A stretch of 64,000 bases of DNA from Flavobacterium sp. GSB-24 (GTDB lineage: Bacteria; Bacteroidota; Bacteroidia; Flavobacteriales; Flavobacteriaceae), in the NCBI RefSeq assembly GCF_027924665.1, contig NZ_AP027043.1, positions 1,984,001 to 2,048,000 on the forward strand. Direction: 5' to 3'. Below, piece by piece: positions 1-8,928 of the stretch (the stretch's first letter is position 1; every line of letters starts with the position of its first letter). The notes beneath the pieces are model-generated. The model had not been told where the DNA came from and searched no databases. It worked only from the letters and a program-made list of their open reading frames with translations. A program made the position numbers and the translations under genes.

Positions 1-20
1 TCATTACTTTGCTCTTTCAT
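1..20 (-). other. Possible start of a divergent minus-strand gene at the left edge
   Basis: On the minus strand an ATG at 18-20 opens M-K-E-Q-S-N and runs off the window. With only six codons visible this cannot be confirmed as coding. Confidence 0.25.
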
Positions 21-133
21 AAAACTGCTTTCGGTCGGATTTTCATTTCTTAAAAATCAAAAATAAGTATTTGATTATGATTTTAATGAAATCTAATAAT
101 TTTATATCTACAAATTTATAAATTTTACAGCCA

Positions 134-469
134 ATGTTTCTGATTGTTGCCAAATATTTAATTCCGAAAGGATATCGCGGAATGGCTGTATTTCCGTTTA
201 TTTTAATAAAATATGATTTTGATAAATCGAACGGAGTTTTTGTAAACCACGAAAAAATTCATTTGAGACAGCAGTTAGAACTTTTGGTAATTCCGTTTTT
301 TGTCTGGTATGTTCTCGAATATTTAATTCGATTAGTTCAATACCAAAACATGGATTTGGCATACCGAAATATTAGTTTTGAGAGAGAAGCTTACGCAAAA
401 GAAACCGAGTTGGATTATTTGAAACAGCGATCTTTTTTTCAGTTTCTACATTATATTACATTAAAATGA
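134..469 (+). CDS. Small HExxH membrane-associated protein, function unknown
   Basis: A 111-residue protein that I cannot assign to a named family. It contains an H39-E40-x-x-H43 motif, followed by a hydrophobic stretch at about residues 49-68 and acidic residues E83 and E85. This is the arrangement of zinc ligands in a gluzincin-like peptidase reduced to its core. The N-terminal half is also rather hydrophobic (residues 1-26), so it probably sits in or on the membrane. The stop codon overlaps the start of the next gene by 4 bp (ATGA), so it is the first gene of a tightly coupled operon with a PLP enzyme and a glucosaminidase lipoprotein. Peptidase activity is inference; the motif could also be structural. 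Confidence 0.75.
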   Translation: MFLIVAKYLIPKGYRGMAVFPFILIKYDFDKSNGVFVNHEKIHLRQQLELLVIPFFVWYVLEYLIRLVQYQNMDLAYRNISFEREAYAKETELDYLKQRSFFQFLHYITLK

Positions 470-1374
470 ATCCAGTTATCAACCAGCCTATTTCAATCAA
501 TTTTCCAAATGACATTTCTTTGACGATAAAGCGCGAAGATTTGATTCATCCTTTTGTTTCGGGGAATAAATTTCGAAAATTAAAATATAATTTACTTCAG
601 GCGAAAGCCGAAAATAAAAAAACGCTATTGACTTTTGGCGGCGCATTTTCCAATCATGTTGCAGCAGTGGCGTATGCGGGAAAGGAGCAGGGTTTTAAAA
701 CGATAGGGATTATTCGAGGCGATGAACTTTTGGATAAAATTGAGGAAAATCCAACTTTAAAATTTGCTCAGGAAAACGGAATGGAATTTGAGTTTGTTTC
801 TCGTGAAGATTACCGTTTAAAAAACGAAAGTTCTTTTATTGAAAAGCTAAAAGATAAATTTGGAGACTTTTATTTAGTTCCCGAAGGCGGTACAAATGAA
901 CTTGCTGTAAAAGGCTGTGAAGAGATTTTAACCGATGAAGATGCGGCTTTTAACTACGTTTGCTGTGCGGTTGGAACTGGCGGCACGATTTCTGGATTAA
1001 TAAATAGTGCATTGCCAAATCAGAAAATTTTAGGGTTTCCAGCGTTAAAAGGTGACTTTTTAACCGATGAAATTCGTATTTTTGCAAAAAAAGATAACTG
1101 GAATTTAATTTCTGACTATCATTTTGGAGGTTATGGCAAGATAAATTTAGAATTAATCGAATTTATAAATGCTTTTTTTGAAGAAAATAAAGTGCCTTTA
1201 GATCCAATTTATACAGGAAAGATGGTTTTTGGCGTTATAGATTTAATCAGCAAAAATTATTTTCCTGCACATTCAAAAATTTTACTCATTCACACTGGTG
1301 GATTACAGGGAATTGATGGAATGAATATAAAATTGAAGCAGAAAAAATTACCAATACTCAAAACCAATGATTAA
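466..1374 (+). CDS. PLP-dependent deaminase, ACC deaminase/D-cysteine desulfhydrase family
   Basis: A fold-type II pyridoxal-phosphate enzyme of 302 residues, slightly shorter than the usual 330 or so. The PLP-binding lysine is K35 in SGNKFRKLK, the substrate and cofactor loop is GGAFSNH near residues 58-64, and the phosphate-binding glycine loop VGTGGTISG lies at residues 169-177. Family members deaminate 1-aminocyclopropane-1-carboxylate or release sulfide from D-cysteine. The sequence alone does not decide which; D-cysteine desulfhydrase-like activity is the more usual role in non-plant-associated bacteria. It overlaps the preceding gene by 4 bp and the following gene by 8 bp, so translation is probably coupled across all three. 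Confidence 0.88.
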   Translation: MNPVINQPISINFPNDISLTIKREDLIHPFVSGNKFRKLKYNLLQAKAENKKTLLTFGGAFSNHVAAVAYAGKEQGFKTIGIIRGDELLDKIEENPTLKFAQENGMEFEFVSREDYRLKNESSFIEKLKDKFGDFYLVPEGGTNELAVKGCEEILTDEDAAFNYVCCAVGTGGTISGLINSALPNQKILGFPALKGDFLTDEIRIFAKKDNWNLISDYHFGGYGKINLELIEFINAFFEENKVPLDPIYTGKMVFGVIDLISKNYFPAHSKILLIHTGGLQGIDGMNIKLKQKKLPILKTND

Positions 1375-2266
1375 AAAAATTGTATTACTTCTCGTAATAT
1401 TAGCTTTAGCAAGCTGCTCTTCTAGTAAGTCTGCCATCGCGACGACTAAAAAGGCTGCAGCAGTTCAAACGAGGACAGCATCGGCAAAAAGAACTACTCC
1501 CGTTAAACCAATTGGTAAAAATTATCCTTCTACAAATAATACGACTGAGGTTATTCAATCTACTTCAAAAACAGTTGTAACCAGCGATTTGATTAATAAT
1601 TACGTTTTGCAGTACAAAGAGATTGCGATGGGAAACATGAAAACTTATGGAATTCCAGCCAGTATTATTTTAGCACAGGGAATTTTGGAATCGGGTGCGG
1701 GAAGAGGAGATCTAGCGCTTGAAGCGAATAATCATTTCGGGATTAAATGTCATAATGATTGGTTAGGAGAAAGTGTTCGCCACGACGATGATTCGGCTCA
1801 GGAATGTTTTAGAAAATATCCTCAAGCTTCAGAATCTTACAGGGATCACGCTTTATTTTTGGTTGGAAAAAAACGATATGCTACCTTATTTACATACGAA
1901 AAAGACGATTACAAATCTTGGGCAAAAGGTTTGAGAGCGGCAGGTTATGCAACCGATCCGAAATATCCAGATAAGTTAATTAGTTATATTGAACGTTACA
2001 ATCTGCATCAATACGATTGTCAAGTTACAGGTAGAAACTACGTGCCAATCAATACTTCTGCTCCAGCAAAAAAAACATCTTATGATGTCGCATCTGATCC
2101 AAAGATCAATATGAATACGTATGATCCAAATTCATATGAAGTTCAAAAAGGTGATACTTTGTATTCCATTTCAAAGAAATTCAATTTATTAGTTGATGAT
2201 TTGAAGAGAAAAAATAACCTGACTGATAATGCGATTTCAATTGGGCAGAGATTGAAGGTGAAGTAA
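1367..2266 (+). CDS. Glucosaminidase/LysM lipoprotein (peptidoglycan hydrolase)
   Basis: A 299-residue exported peptidoglycan hydrolase. A lipoprotein signal ends at C17 (LALASC). A low-complexity Ala/Thr/Lys linker runs to about residue 70. A glucosaminidase domain (GH73-like, about residues 75-215) carries the probable catalytic glutamate E108 in AQGILESGAG. A single LysM peptidoglycan-binding repeat closes the protein at about residues 254-299, with the typical YEVQKGDTLYSISKKF start. It would cut between N-acetylglucosamine and N-acetylmuramic acid during wall turnover or daughter-cell separation. It is the last gene of a three-gene overlapping operon. No terminator is obvious; a tandem repeat follows directly. 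Confidence 0.92.
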   Translation: MIKKIVLLLVILALASCSSSKSAIATTKKAAAVQTRTASAKRTTPVKPIGKNYPSTNNTTEVIQSTSKTVVTSDLINNYVLQYKEIAMGNMKTYGIPASIILAQGILESGAGRGDLALEANNHFGIKCHNDWLGESVRHDDDSAQECFRKYPQASESYRDHALFLVGKKRYATLFTYEKDDYKSWAKGLRAAGYATDPKYPDKLISYIERYNLHQYDCQVTGRNYVPINTSAPAKKTSYDVASDPKINMNTYDPNSYEVQKGDTLYSISKKFNLLVDDLKRKNNLTDNAISIGQRLKVK

Positions 2267-2280
2267 AAGTTTGCAGTCTC

Positions 2281-2326
2281 AGTCACAGTGTTTAGTCACA
2301 GTGTTCAGTCACAGTTTTCAGTTTTC
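2281..2326 (+). repeat. Three 13-bp tandem repeats plus a decayed partial unit
   Basis: Three consecutive 13-base units of the form AGTCACAGTGTTC (2281-2293, 2294-2306, 2307-2319) are followed by a shortened AGTTTTC unit. The last full unit has drifted to AGTCACAGTTTTC. The repeat lies between the glucosaminidase gene and hemL and matches no coding frame or regulator site that I recognise. Confidence 0.85.
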
Positions 2327-2370
2327 AGTTTGAAGTTAATATAAAATCCAAAAATAAGTTTTTCAGTTTT

Positions 2371-2412
2371 TAATCTAAAAAATCTAAAATCTGAACTCTA
2401 AAATCTAAAATA
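2371..2412 (+). repeat. AATCTAAAATCTGAA-type dispersed intergenic repeat
   Basis: Four imperfect copies of a TCTAAAATC word sit directly before the hemL start codon. The same word recurs before DUF2851 (25928-25940), before PspC (27275-27290), upstream of lysS (12445-12470, inverted) and between two tRNA genes (33427-33475), so it is a dispersed non-coding element. Confidence 0.6.
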
Positions 2413-2415
2413 AGA

Positions 2416-3702
2416 ATGCTATATAAAAGAAGTAGTCAGCTTTTTGCTGAAGCAGAAAAAGTAATTCCAGGAGGAGTAAATTCACCAGTAAGAGCGTTTA
2501 AAGCTGTTGGCGGAACTCCAATTTTTGTAAAAAGTGCTAAAGGTGCTTATTTATATGATGAAGACGGAAATAAATTAATTGATTATATTAACTCTTGGGG
2601 ACCAATGGTTTTGGGTCATGCTTATCAGCCGGTTGTTGATGCCGTGATCGAAAAAGCAAAACTAGGAACTTCATTTGGAATGCCGACAGAATTGGAAACA
2701 GAAATCGCAGCTCTTGCCGTTTCTATGGTTCCGAATATTGATAAAATTAGATTTGTAAATTCAGGGACAGAAGCGTGTATGAGTGCGATTCGTCTGGCTC
2801 GCGGATTTACAAAAAGAGATAAAATAGTAAAATTCGCAGGCTGCTACCATGGACATTCTGATTCATTTTTGATTCAGGCAGGAAGTGGTGCCGTAACTTT
2901 TGGATCTCCAAATAGTCCAGGAGTGACAGAAGGAACTGCAAAAGATACTTTGTTAGCCAAATACAATGATTTAGAAAATGTAAAAACTTTAGTTGAAGCT
3001 AATAAAGGAGAGATCGCTGCGATTATTATCGAAGCAGTTGCAGGTAATATGGGGTGTATTCCGCCAGCAAAAGGTTTCTTAGAAGGTTTAAGAGAATTAT
3101 GTACAGCAAACGGAATCTTATTGATTTTTGATGAGGTAATGACAGGTTTCCGTTTGGCTCGTGGTGGAGTTCAAGAATTGTATGGTATTGATGCTGATAT
3201 TGTAACTTTCGGAAAAGTAATTGGGGGCGGACTTCCAGTTGGAGCTTTTGCTGCGCGCGAAGAAATTATGAATTATTTAGCGCCTCTTGGACCAGTTTAT
3301 CAAGCAGGAACATTATCTGGAAATCCATTAGCAATGGCGGCTGGATTAGCAATGCTAAAAGCTTTAGATAATGACCGCGAAATTTTCACTCGTTTAGAAG
3401 AAAAAACAGCCTATTTAGAAGCAGGAATTGATAAAGTTTTAAAAGCAAATAATGTTGCTTTTACGATCAATAGAGTTGGCTCGATGATTTCTGTTCATTT
3501 TGATCCAAATCCGGTAGTTGATTTTCAAACGGCTGCTAAAGGGGATAATGAAACGTTTAAGAAATTCTTCCACGGATTATTGCAGGAAGGTGTTTACATT
3601 GCACCATCTGCTTATGAAACTTGGTTTATTACAGATGCTTTGACTTATGAAGATTTAGATTTTACAATAAATGCAATTGATAAAGTTTCGAAAACATTCT
3701 AA
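2416..3702 (+). CDS. hemL: Glutamate-1-semialdehyde 2,1-aminomutase
   Basis: A cytoplasmic class-III aminotransferase-fold PLP enzyme that converts glutamate-1-semialdehyde to 5-aminolevulinate, the first dedicated tetrapyrrole precursor in the C5 pathway. The 428-residue length is normal. The N-terminus [12 protein letters not shown] is the hallmark of HemL, the PLP lysine is K267 in TFGKVIGGG, the conserved aspartate is D239 in FDEVMTGF, and VNSGTEA at about residues 114-120 binds the phosphate. The ATG is preceded by A-rich leader sequence without a Shine-Dalgarno site. It appears monocistronic, with an intrinsic terminator just downstream and other haem genes not nearby. Confidence 0.97.
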   Translation: MLYKRSSQLFAEAEKVIPGGVNSPVRAFKAVGGTPIFVKSAKGAYLYDEDGNKLIDYINSWGPMVLGHAYQPVVDAVIEKAKLGTSFGMPTELETEIAALAVSMVPNIDKIRFVNSGTEACMSAIRLARGFTKRDKIVKFAGCYHGHSDSFLIQAGSGAVTFGSPNSPGVTEGTAKDTLLAKYNDLENVKTLVEANKGEIAAIIIEAVAGNMGCIPPAKGFLEGLRELCTANGILLIFDEVMTGFRLARGGVQELYGIDADIVTFGKVIGGGLPVGAFAAREEIMNYLAPLGPVYQAGTLSGNPLAMAAGLAMLKALDNDREIFTRLEEKTAYLEAGIDKVLKANNVAFTINRVGSMISVHFDPNPVVDFQTAAKGDNETFKKFFHGLLQEGVYIAPSAYETWFITDALTYEDLDFTINAIDKVSKTF

Positions 3703-3724
3703 TTTATAGAAAAAAATAATATTT

Positions 3725-3758
3725 AAGGCTCGCTTTACTAAAAGTTGAGCCTTTTTTT
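3725..3758 (+). terminator. Intrinsic terminator after hemL
   Basis: AAGGCTC (3725-3731) pairs with GAGCCTT (3747-3753), with a second inner CTTT/AAAG pairing, and is followed by a run of T. Confidence 0.85.
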
Positions 3759-3806
3759 ATGCTAGAATTTTATTAGTTAATAAAAAGTTAATGTATATGT
3801 GATTTG

Positions 3807-3836
3807 TTGTGATATTGTAAGTAAAAATTATTTTTG
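3807..3836 (+). promoter_or_regulatory. Bacteroidota-type promoter for the metalloprotease
   Basis: TTG at 3807-3809, a 19-base spacer, then TATTTTTG at 3829-3836, a full match to the TTG / TAnnTTTG consensus. It lies 30 bases before the protease start codon. Confidence 0.7.
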
Positions 3837-3866
3837 TTTGTCAATTAACCACTAAACCAACATTAA

Positions 3867-6341
3867 ATGAAGAAATTTTTCATTTTATCTTTAATAGCCA
3901 TTTTTGCGCTGTTTCCTTCCAAAACATTTTCCCAGAATAAAAAGAAAAAAGATCAAAAAGAAGTTCCAGCACCTCAGCCAGAAAAGAAACCAGAATCATC
4001 AATTAAAGATTACAATAAAGTAATTACCAAAGATGCCGTTTCAGACGAAGGACTTTTTACAGTTCATAAAGTTGATAAAAAATACTACTTCGAGATTCCG
4101 AATAAATATTTAAACAAAGACATGCTTTTAGTGAGCAGACTTGCAAAACTGCCTTCTAATTTAGGTGGCGGTTACGTAAACGCAGGTTCTGAAACCAATG
4201 AACAGTTAATTGTCTGGCAGCGTTTTCAAGATAAAATCTTAATCAAATCAAAATCCTACAATGCTGTTGCCAATGATACATTACCAATTAGTATTTCGGT
4301 AAAATCAAATAATTATGAGCCTACTTTATATGCTTTTGATATCGCTGCTTTTAGTAAAGATTCGGCAAATATAGTTATTGATGTTACTAAATTCTACAGC
4401 ACAGATGTAAAAGCAATCAGCGGAATTTCAGCAGAAATGAGAGAAACCTATAAAGTAAAAGGTTTAGATGATTCGAGAAGTTTCATTAATGCAATGAAAA
4501 GTTTTCCGATGAATATCGAAGTAATTCAAGACTTTACATACAACGCTTCGAAGCCTTCGATGTTAGAAGAATCAGAATCTATAAGTATTCAAATGAATCA
4601 ATCTATGATTTTGCTTCCAGAAGTTCCAATGAAACCAAGATTAGCAGATCCGCGTGTGGGCTGGTTTACTGTAAGTCAATACGATTATGGCAGTAACGAA
4701 TTAAAATCGGATTTGAAAACTTATATCAGACGTTGGAGATTAGAACCAAAAGATCCAGAAGCTTACAACAGAGGAGAATTGGTAGAGCCAATAAAACCAA
4801 TTGTATACTATCTAGATCCTGCAACGCCTGAAAAATTAAAAAAGTACATCAAACAAGGAATCGAAGAATGGCAGAAACCGTTTGAATCCGCTGGATTTAA
4901 AAATGCCATTATTGCCAAAGATGCCCCAACTAAAGAAGAAGATCCAGATTTTAGCCCAGAAGATGTTCGTTACTCTGTGATTCGATATGTCGCCAGTACA
5001 ACACGAAATGCAGTTGGACCAAGTGTTTCAGATCCGAGAACGGGAGAAATTATAGAGAGTGATGTAATTTGGTATCACAATCATTTGCGTTCTTATAGAA
5101 ATAGATATTTATTAGAAACTGGAGCAGCAAATCCGTCAGCGAGAACTTTACAGACGAGCGACGAAGAAATGGGAGAAATGATGCGAATGGTTATTGCACA
5201 CGAGGTTGGGCATGCATTAGGTTTTCCTCATAATATGGGCGCAAGTTGTGCTTATGATGTGGAGAGTTATAGAAATGGGGATTTTACACAGCAAAACGGA
5301 ATCTCAGCCAGTATAATGGATTATGCCCGTTTTAATTACATCGCACAGCCTGGAGATAAAAATATACGTTTTGTTCGTAAAATGGGTGCCTACGATCAAT
5401 ATGCTGTAAATTGGGGATACAGAGTGATTCCGAATGCGAAATCTCCACAAGACGAAGTACCAATTTTAGATAAATGGATTTTGGATAAAGCAGGAAATCC
5501 GATTTATAAATTCGGAAAACAAAGTAGTGCTTTTGATCCTTCTTCTCAAACAGAAGACATTGGAAATAATTCGATGAAAGCAAGTTCTTACGGACTTAAA
5601 AATTTAGAATATGTAGCGAGTCATTTAAACGAATGGACCAGTAATGTTACTAATAATTACGAAGATTTAGACGAATTATACAAAGAGTTATTAGATTGCT
5701 GGAGTCGTTATGTTGGTCATGTTGTAACCAATGTTGGAGGAATTTATGAAAATACTAAAAAGCCAAATCAAGCAGGAAGTGTTTATGAAGTAGTGCCAAA
5801 AGCAAAACAAATTGAAGCGATGAATTGGCTTCAAAAAAATGCTTTTGAATCGCCAACCTGGATTGTAAATGTAAAAACGCTCCAAAATACAGAGTTTGCG
5901 GGTTACACAGAAAAGTTTAGAAGTCTGCAAGTAAGACAGCTTAATAATTTAATGACTTTAGGAAGAGTTGGAAGACTAATGGACAACGAAATTTTGAGCG
6001 GTGATAATTACAAAGCTTTAGATTTCTTCAAACACATCCGAAGAGGAATTTGGAAAGAAGCTGCGGCGGCTTCAAATGTAACTGTTTATCGCAGGAACTT
6101 ACAGCGTGCATATATTGACAGAATGGGATATTTAATGACTGAGGAAATTAAACCAACAGATAGATCTACTATTTATTATAACGTAACTCAATCTGATTTA
6201 AGAGCGTTAGTAAGAGGAGAATTAAGTGCACTACGAAAATCACTCGTTGCAGCAAAAGCAGGAGCAGTTAATACCGAAACCAAATATCATTATGAAGATT
6301 GTATCAAAAGAATTGATTTGATATTAAATCCGATAAAATAA
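3867..6341 (+). CDS. Secreted zinc-dependent metalloprotease (DUF5117/DUF5118/DUF4953 type)
   Basis: An 824-residue exported protein. A signal peptide covers about residues 1-22 (ends FPSKTFSQ), then a short Lys/Pro-rich linker. The DUF5118- and DUF5117-like regions span roughly residues 45-330, and the metzincin-like catalytic region has HEVGHALGFPHN near residues 445-456, giving the HExxHxxGxxH zinc ligands. The motif SASIMDYARFNY downstream resembles a Met-turn. It probably degrades proteins outside the inner membrane, in the periplasm or cell exterior. The substrate is unknown. It has its own consensus promoter and a shared terminator, so it is monocistronic. The family is common and often multicopy in Bacteroidota. 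Confidence 0.93.
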   Translation: MKKFFILSLIAIFALFPSKTFSQNKKKKDQKEVPAPQPEKKPESSIKDYNKVITKDAVSDEGLFTVHKVDKKYYFEIPNKYLNKDMLLVSRLAKLPSNLGGGYVNAGSETNEQLIVWQRFQDKILIKSKSYNAVANDTLPISISVKSNNYEPTLYAFDIAAFSKDSANIVIDVTKFYSTDVKAISGISAEMRETYKVKGLDDSRSFINAMKSFPMNIEVIQDFTYNASKPSMLEESESISIQMNQSMILLPEVPMKPRLADPRVGWFTVSQYDYGSNELKSDLKTYIRRWRLEPKDPEAYNRGELVEPIKPIVYYLDPATPEKLKKYIKQGIEEWQKPFESAGFKNAIIAKDAPTKEEDPDFSPEDVRYSVIRYVASTTRNAVGPSVSDPRTGEIIESDVIWYHNHLRSYRNRYLLETGAANPSARTLQTSDEEMGEMMRMVIAHEVGHALGFPHNMGASCAYDVESYRNGDFTQQNGISASIMDYARFNYIAQPGDKNIRFVRKMGAYDQYAVNWGYRVIPNAKSPQDEVPILDKWILDKAGNPIYKFGKQSSAFDPSSQTEDIGNNSMKASSYGLKNLEYVASHLNEWTSNVTNNYEDLDELYKELLDCWSRYVGHVVTNVGGIYENTKKPNQAGSVYEVVPKAKQIEAMNWLQKNAFESPTWIVNVKTLQNTEFAGYTEKFRSLQVRQLNNLMTLGRVGRLMDNEILSGDNYKALDFFKHIRRGIWKEAAAASNVTVYRRNLQRAYIDRMGYLMTEEIKPTDRSTIYYNVTQSDLRALVRGELSALRKSLVAAKAGAVNTETKYHYEDCIKRIDLILNPIK

Positions 6342-6350
6342 TACAAACAA

Positions 6351-6377
6351 AAAGAGGCTTTAACAGCCTCTTTTTTT
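6351..6377. terminator. Bidirectional terminator, metalloprotease / Spy-like gene
   Basis: AAAGAGGCT (6351-6359) and AGCCTCTTT (6365-6373) form a perfect 9-bp stem with loop TTAAC between two convergent genes. The T run lies on the right and A residues on the left. Confidence 0.88.
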
Positions 6378-6385
6378 GATCTCAA

Positions 6386-7123
6386 TTACATTTTATCTTT
6401 TCGGTGATCTTTCATTTTATCTTTGTGTTCTTTTTGAATCGTTGTCCATTTTTTATATTGATCTGCATTCAAAATAGATTTCATTTTTGCATCAAAAGCT
6501 TTGTGATCCTCTTCCATTTGTTTTTTCATGGCTTTTCTTTCAGTGTCAGTTGGTTTTGCGTCACCTCGGCTTTTTTTCAGCGTTTCCATTTTTGTACTTC
6601 TGTCAGATAAAAGCTGGCTGACTTGTTTTTGCTGGTCAGCATTTAAGCTTAGATCAGTAGTTAATTTTTGCAAATGTGCTTGATCGCGTTCTTGCGGCGT
6701 TTTGTGATCTCCTTTATGATCTCCTCTTCCTTTATGATCTTTGTGATCTTTTTTAAGAGCCGTCCATTTTGTGTATTGATCAGCGTTTAGAATTGCTTTC
6801 ATTTTAGCATCTGTAGCTTCTTTTTCGGCTGTTATTTGTTTTTTTAAAGCTTCTCTTTCGGTATCAGTAGGTTTTGTTTTGCTGTCTTTTCTAGACTCCT
6901 TAAATTTTTCTGCTTTGGCACTCTTTTCAGCTATAAGCTGTTTTACTTGTTCTTGTTGTTTCTTATCTAAATTCAATTCAGAAGTCAGTTTTTGTAAATG
7001 TTTTTCGTTACGCTGTTCCGGAGTTAATTTTTCTTTTTGATCACGTGCCGGTTTCTGATTGATGTCTTGTGCAAAACTTACTACTCCAACGAATAATAAA
7101 GCTGCGATAAATAATTTTTTCAT
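6386..7123 (-). CDS. Exported helical protein with duplicated Spy/CpxP-like domain
   Basis: A 245-residue protein with a clear signal peptide (cleavage after about residue 18, VVSFAQ). The mature part is highly charged and predicted helical, and consists of two similar halves, about residues 30-132 and 140-243. Each half has an ERxxxHLQKLTxxLxL...QQxQVxQL core and ends with MKxILNADQYxKW. The LTxxQ-like spacing recalls Spy/CpxP periplasmic chaperones, but identity is not certain. A histidine/lysine/aspartate-rich linker (HKDHKGRGDHKGDHK) joins the halves and might bind metal. The single-domain paralogue lies 160 bp upstream on the same strand, so the long form probably arose by duplication and fusion. 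Confidence 0.88.
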   Translation of the reverse strand: MKKLFIAALLFVGVVSFAQDINQKPARDQKEKLTPEQRNEKHLQKLTSELNLDKKQQEQVKQLIAEKSAKAEKFKESRKDSKTKPTDTEREALKKQITAEKEATDAKMKAILNADQYTKWTALKKDHKDHKGRGDHKGDHKTPQERDQAHLQKLTTDLSLNADQQKQVSQLLSDRSTKMETLKKSRGDAKPTDTERKAMKKQMEEDHKAFDAKMKSILNADQYKKWTTIQKEHKDKMKDHRKDKM

Positions 7124-7247
7124 AATTCGTTTTTTTAAGATTATAGCAATTAGACTGCCACGATTTTATTAAGTTTAATCCAAATATTAAGTTTGTCTTT
7201 TATTTAACAGAAAGTATTAATGAAAGCATAAATAATAATGGAAATAA

Positions 7248-7272
7248 AAAAGAGGCCATTTAGACCTCTTTT
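7248..7272 (-). terminator. Intrinsic terminator of the single-domain Spy-like gene
   Basis: On the minus strand an AAAAGAGG/CCTCTTTT stem (7248-7255 with 7265-7272) is followed by T residues, 12 bases past the stop codon. Confidence 0.75.
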
Positions 7273-7283
7273 ATAAACTACTT

Positions 7284-7715
7284 TTAGTTGTTTTCTTTTT
7301 TATACTCTTTTACCTTTTCTCTCATTTTATCTTTTTTCTCTTCTTGCAAAGATTTCCATTTTGTGTATTGGTCAGCTTTTAAGATCGATTTCATTTTAGC
7401 ATCGTTTGCTGCAACTTCATCTTCCATTTGTTTTTTGAAAGCAGCTTTTTCTTCAGCAGTAGGTTTTGTAGTATTGTCTTTTCTTGCTTCTCTAAATTTT
7501 TCAGCTTTAGCACTTCTGTCAGCCAAAAGTTGTTTAACCTGTGCTTGCTGACTAGCGTCAAGACTTAATTCTGTTGTTAATTTTTGTAATTGTTTCTCAT
7601 TACGCTGTTCTGGAGTCATTCTTTCTCTTTGCTCGCGTTGAGGTTTTTGATCTGTGTCTTGTGCAAAACTTGCTATTCCAACAAATAACATAGCTGCGAT
7701 TAATAATTTTTTCAT
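7284..7715 (-). CDS. Exported helical protein, Spy/CpxP-like, single domain
   Basis: A 143-residue exported protein with an 18-residue signal peptide nearly identical to that of the next gene downstream (MKKLLIAAMLFVGIASFAQ). The mature region carries one copy of the same charged helical unit: MTPEQRNEKQLQKLTTEL, then QQAQVKQLLADRSAKAEKF, then MKSILKADQYTKW. By family resemblance it is a small periplasmic chaperone or stress-protective protein; that role is inference. It has its own terminator, so it is not necessarily co-transcribed with the longer paralogue. No exact TAnnTTTG promoter was found upstream. Confidence 0.88.
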   Translation of the reverse strand: MKKLLIAAMLFVGIASFAQDTDQKPQREQRERMTPEQRNEKQLQKLTTELSLDASQQAQVKQLLADRSAKAEKFREARKDNTTKPTAEEKAAFKKQMEDEVAANDAKMKSILKADQYTKWKSLQEEKKDKMREKVKEYKKENN

Positions 7716-7932
7716 TTTTTAAGTTTTTTTAATTGTTATACTCGTTAGACTTTAATCGATGTAATAGGTTTAAAGTAATCTTTTGGTTTATCTTTTTTTT
7801 AACATAAAATAATAATCAAAAAATAAATACTAATAAATTAATGAAGCCAATTATTTTAGTTCTCCTTTTATAAACTATTAAATTTGTTTAATTATTGCAT
7901 GTTTTTCAAAAATTGACACTATCAAAACTAAA

Positions 7933-8856
7933 ATGAAACTATTTACTAAAAATAACAAGAATAGAGTCCTTAAAGCATTAGAAGGAGAGCTGTCTTATCA
8001 AAAACTAACTGCTCCAGAGCTTCATCAATTTGTTCAACATTGGAATTATGATGATGGTATTGAACCTTTTAAATGGATTATAAAACAAAAATACCTTGAT
8101 AAGGGAACGGCTCTCTGTTTGTATTGGATGCTTCAGCCAGATTATTTTTGTAACTTTAAGAATGAAGATGAAATAAAGGAAGATTTAAATTATCATAATT
8201 ATCAGCTGATAAAAGAAATTGAGGAGAAATATGTCTCAGGTTTTTATACTGCTGCTAACTTTTCTTTTGATCCAAATGAAGAGTTTTTGGACCTAAATGC
8301 TAATGTAAAATGTATTCCTTATGTAATGCTTGTAAAATCAGCAGGAGACGTTTTTGAAAAACAAGATATTGATTTTGCCTTTTTAAGAAAACCAACTGAA
8401 AAAGAATTAAAATCAATCAATACAAAAATAAATAATGCTCTAAAGATTATTCAGATCTCTAATCCTGATTTTATATACGATCAAACAGATGAAGCTGTAG
8501 AAGCAATAATAGAAAGTGTGGAATATTGGAAAGAAAAAGATTTTAATCAACTAAAAATCACGAATCTTTCTTATTTATGGCTTGATTGTGTGAGACGCAA
8601 ACACAATTGGGATTGGATTATTTGGGATTGGGAAACAGGAAATAACATTGGTGTTACAAATGCTTCAAAAGAATTAACCTGTCTTGCTGATACAATTATA
8701 AATCATACAATTGATGGATTTCAAAATTCTTCTATAATTGCTGATTTATATAAAGATCTGTCAGGAGTAAATAGTTTTTTCGATTTAAAAAAAGATCCTT
8801 ACAGTGGAATTGGTTTGCTTTTTAGTACAGATCATTTAAAATTCAGAGAAGAGTAA
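7933..8856 (+). CDS. DUF4274 domain-containing protein
   Basis: A 307-residue soluble protein without a signal peptide or membrane segments. The N-terminal 60-80 residues match the DUF4274 pattern: LHQFVQHWNYDDGIEPFKWII followed by GTALCLYWMLQPDYF. The remainder is acidic, tryptophan-rich and not recognised. DUF4274 proteins are of unknown function; related genes often occur near polymorphic-toxin immunity genes, but no toxin gene is seen here. It stands alone between the Spy-like genes and the lactate dehydrogenase gene. Confidence 0.82.
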   Translation: MKLFTKNNKNRVLKALEGELSYQKLTAPELHQFVQHWNYDDGIEPFKWIIKQKYLDKGTALCLYWMLQPDYFCNFKNEDEIKEDLNYHNYQLIKEIEEKYVSGFYTAANFSFDPNEEFLDLNANVKCIPYVMLVKSAGDVFEKQDIDFAFLRKPTEKELKSINTKINNALKIIQISNPDFIYDQTDEAVEAIIESVEYWKEKDFNQLKITNLSYLWLDCVRRKHNWDWIIWDWETGNNIGVTNASKELTCLADTIINHTIDGFQNSSIIADLYKDLSGVNSFFDLKKDPYSGIGLLFSTDHLKFREE

Positions 8857-8928
8857 TTTATATGCTTTCGTCAGAATTAATTGCTTAATTTAGTAAAACT
8901 AGAAATTAAGAACCAAAAACGATGTATT

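Noticed and set aside
8881-8928. Extended N-terminus of the lactate dehydrogenase from a TTG codon
   Set aside because: The 16 added residues do not match LdhA, whose similarity begins at the ATG at 8929.
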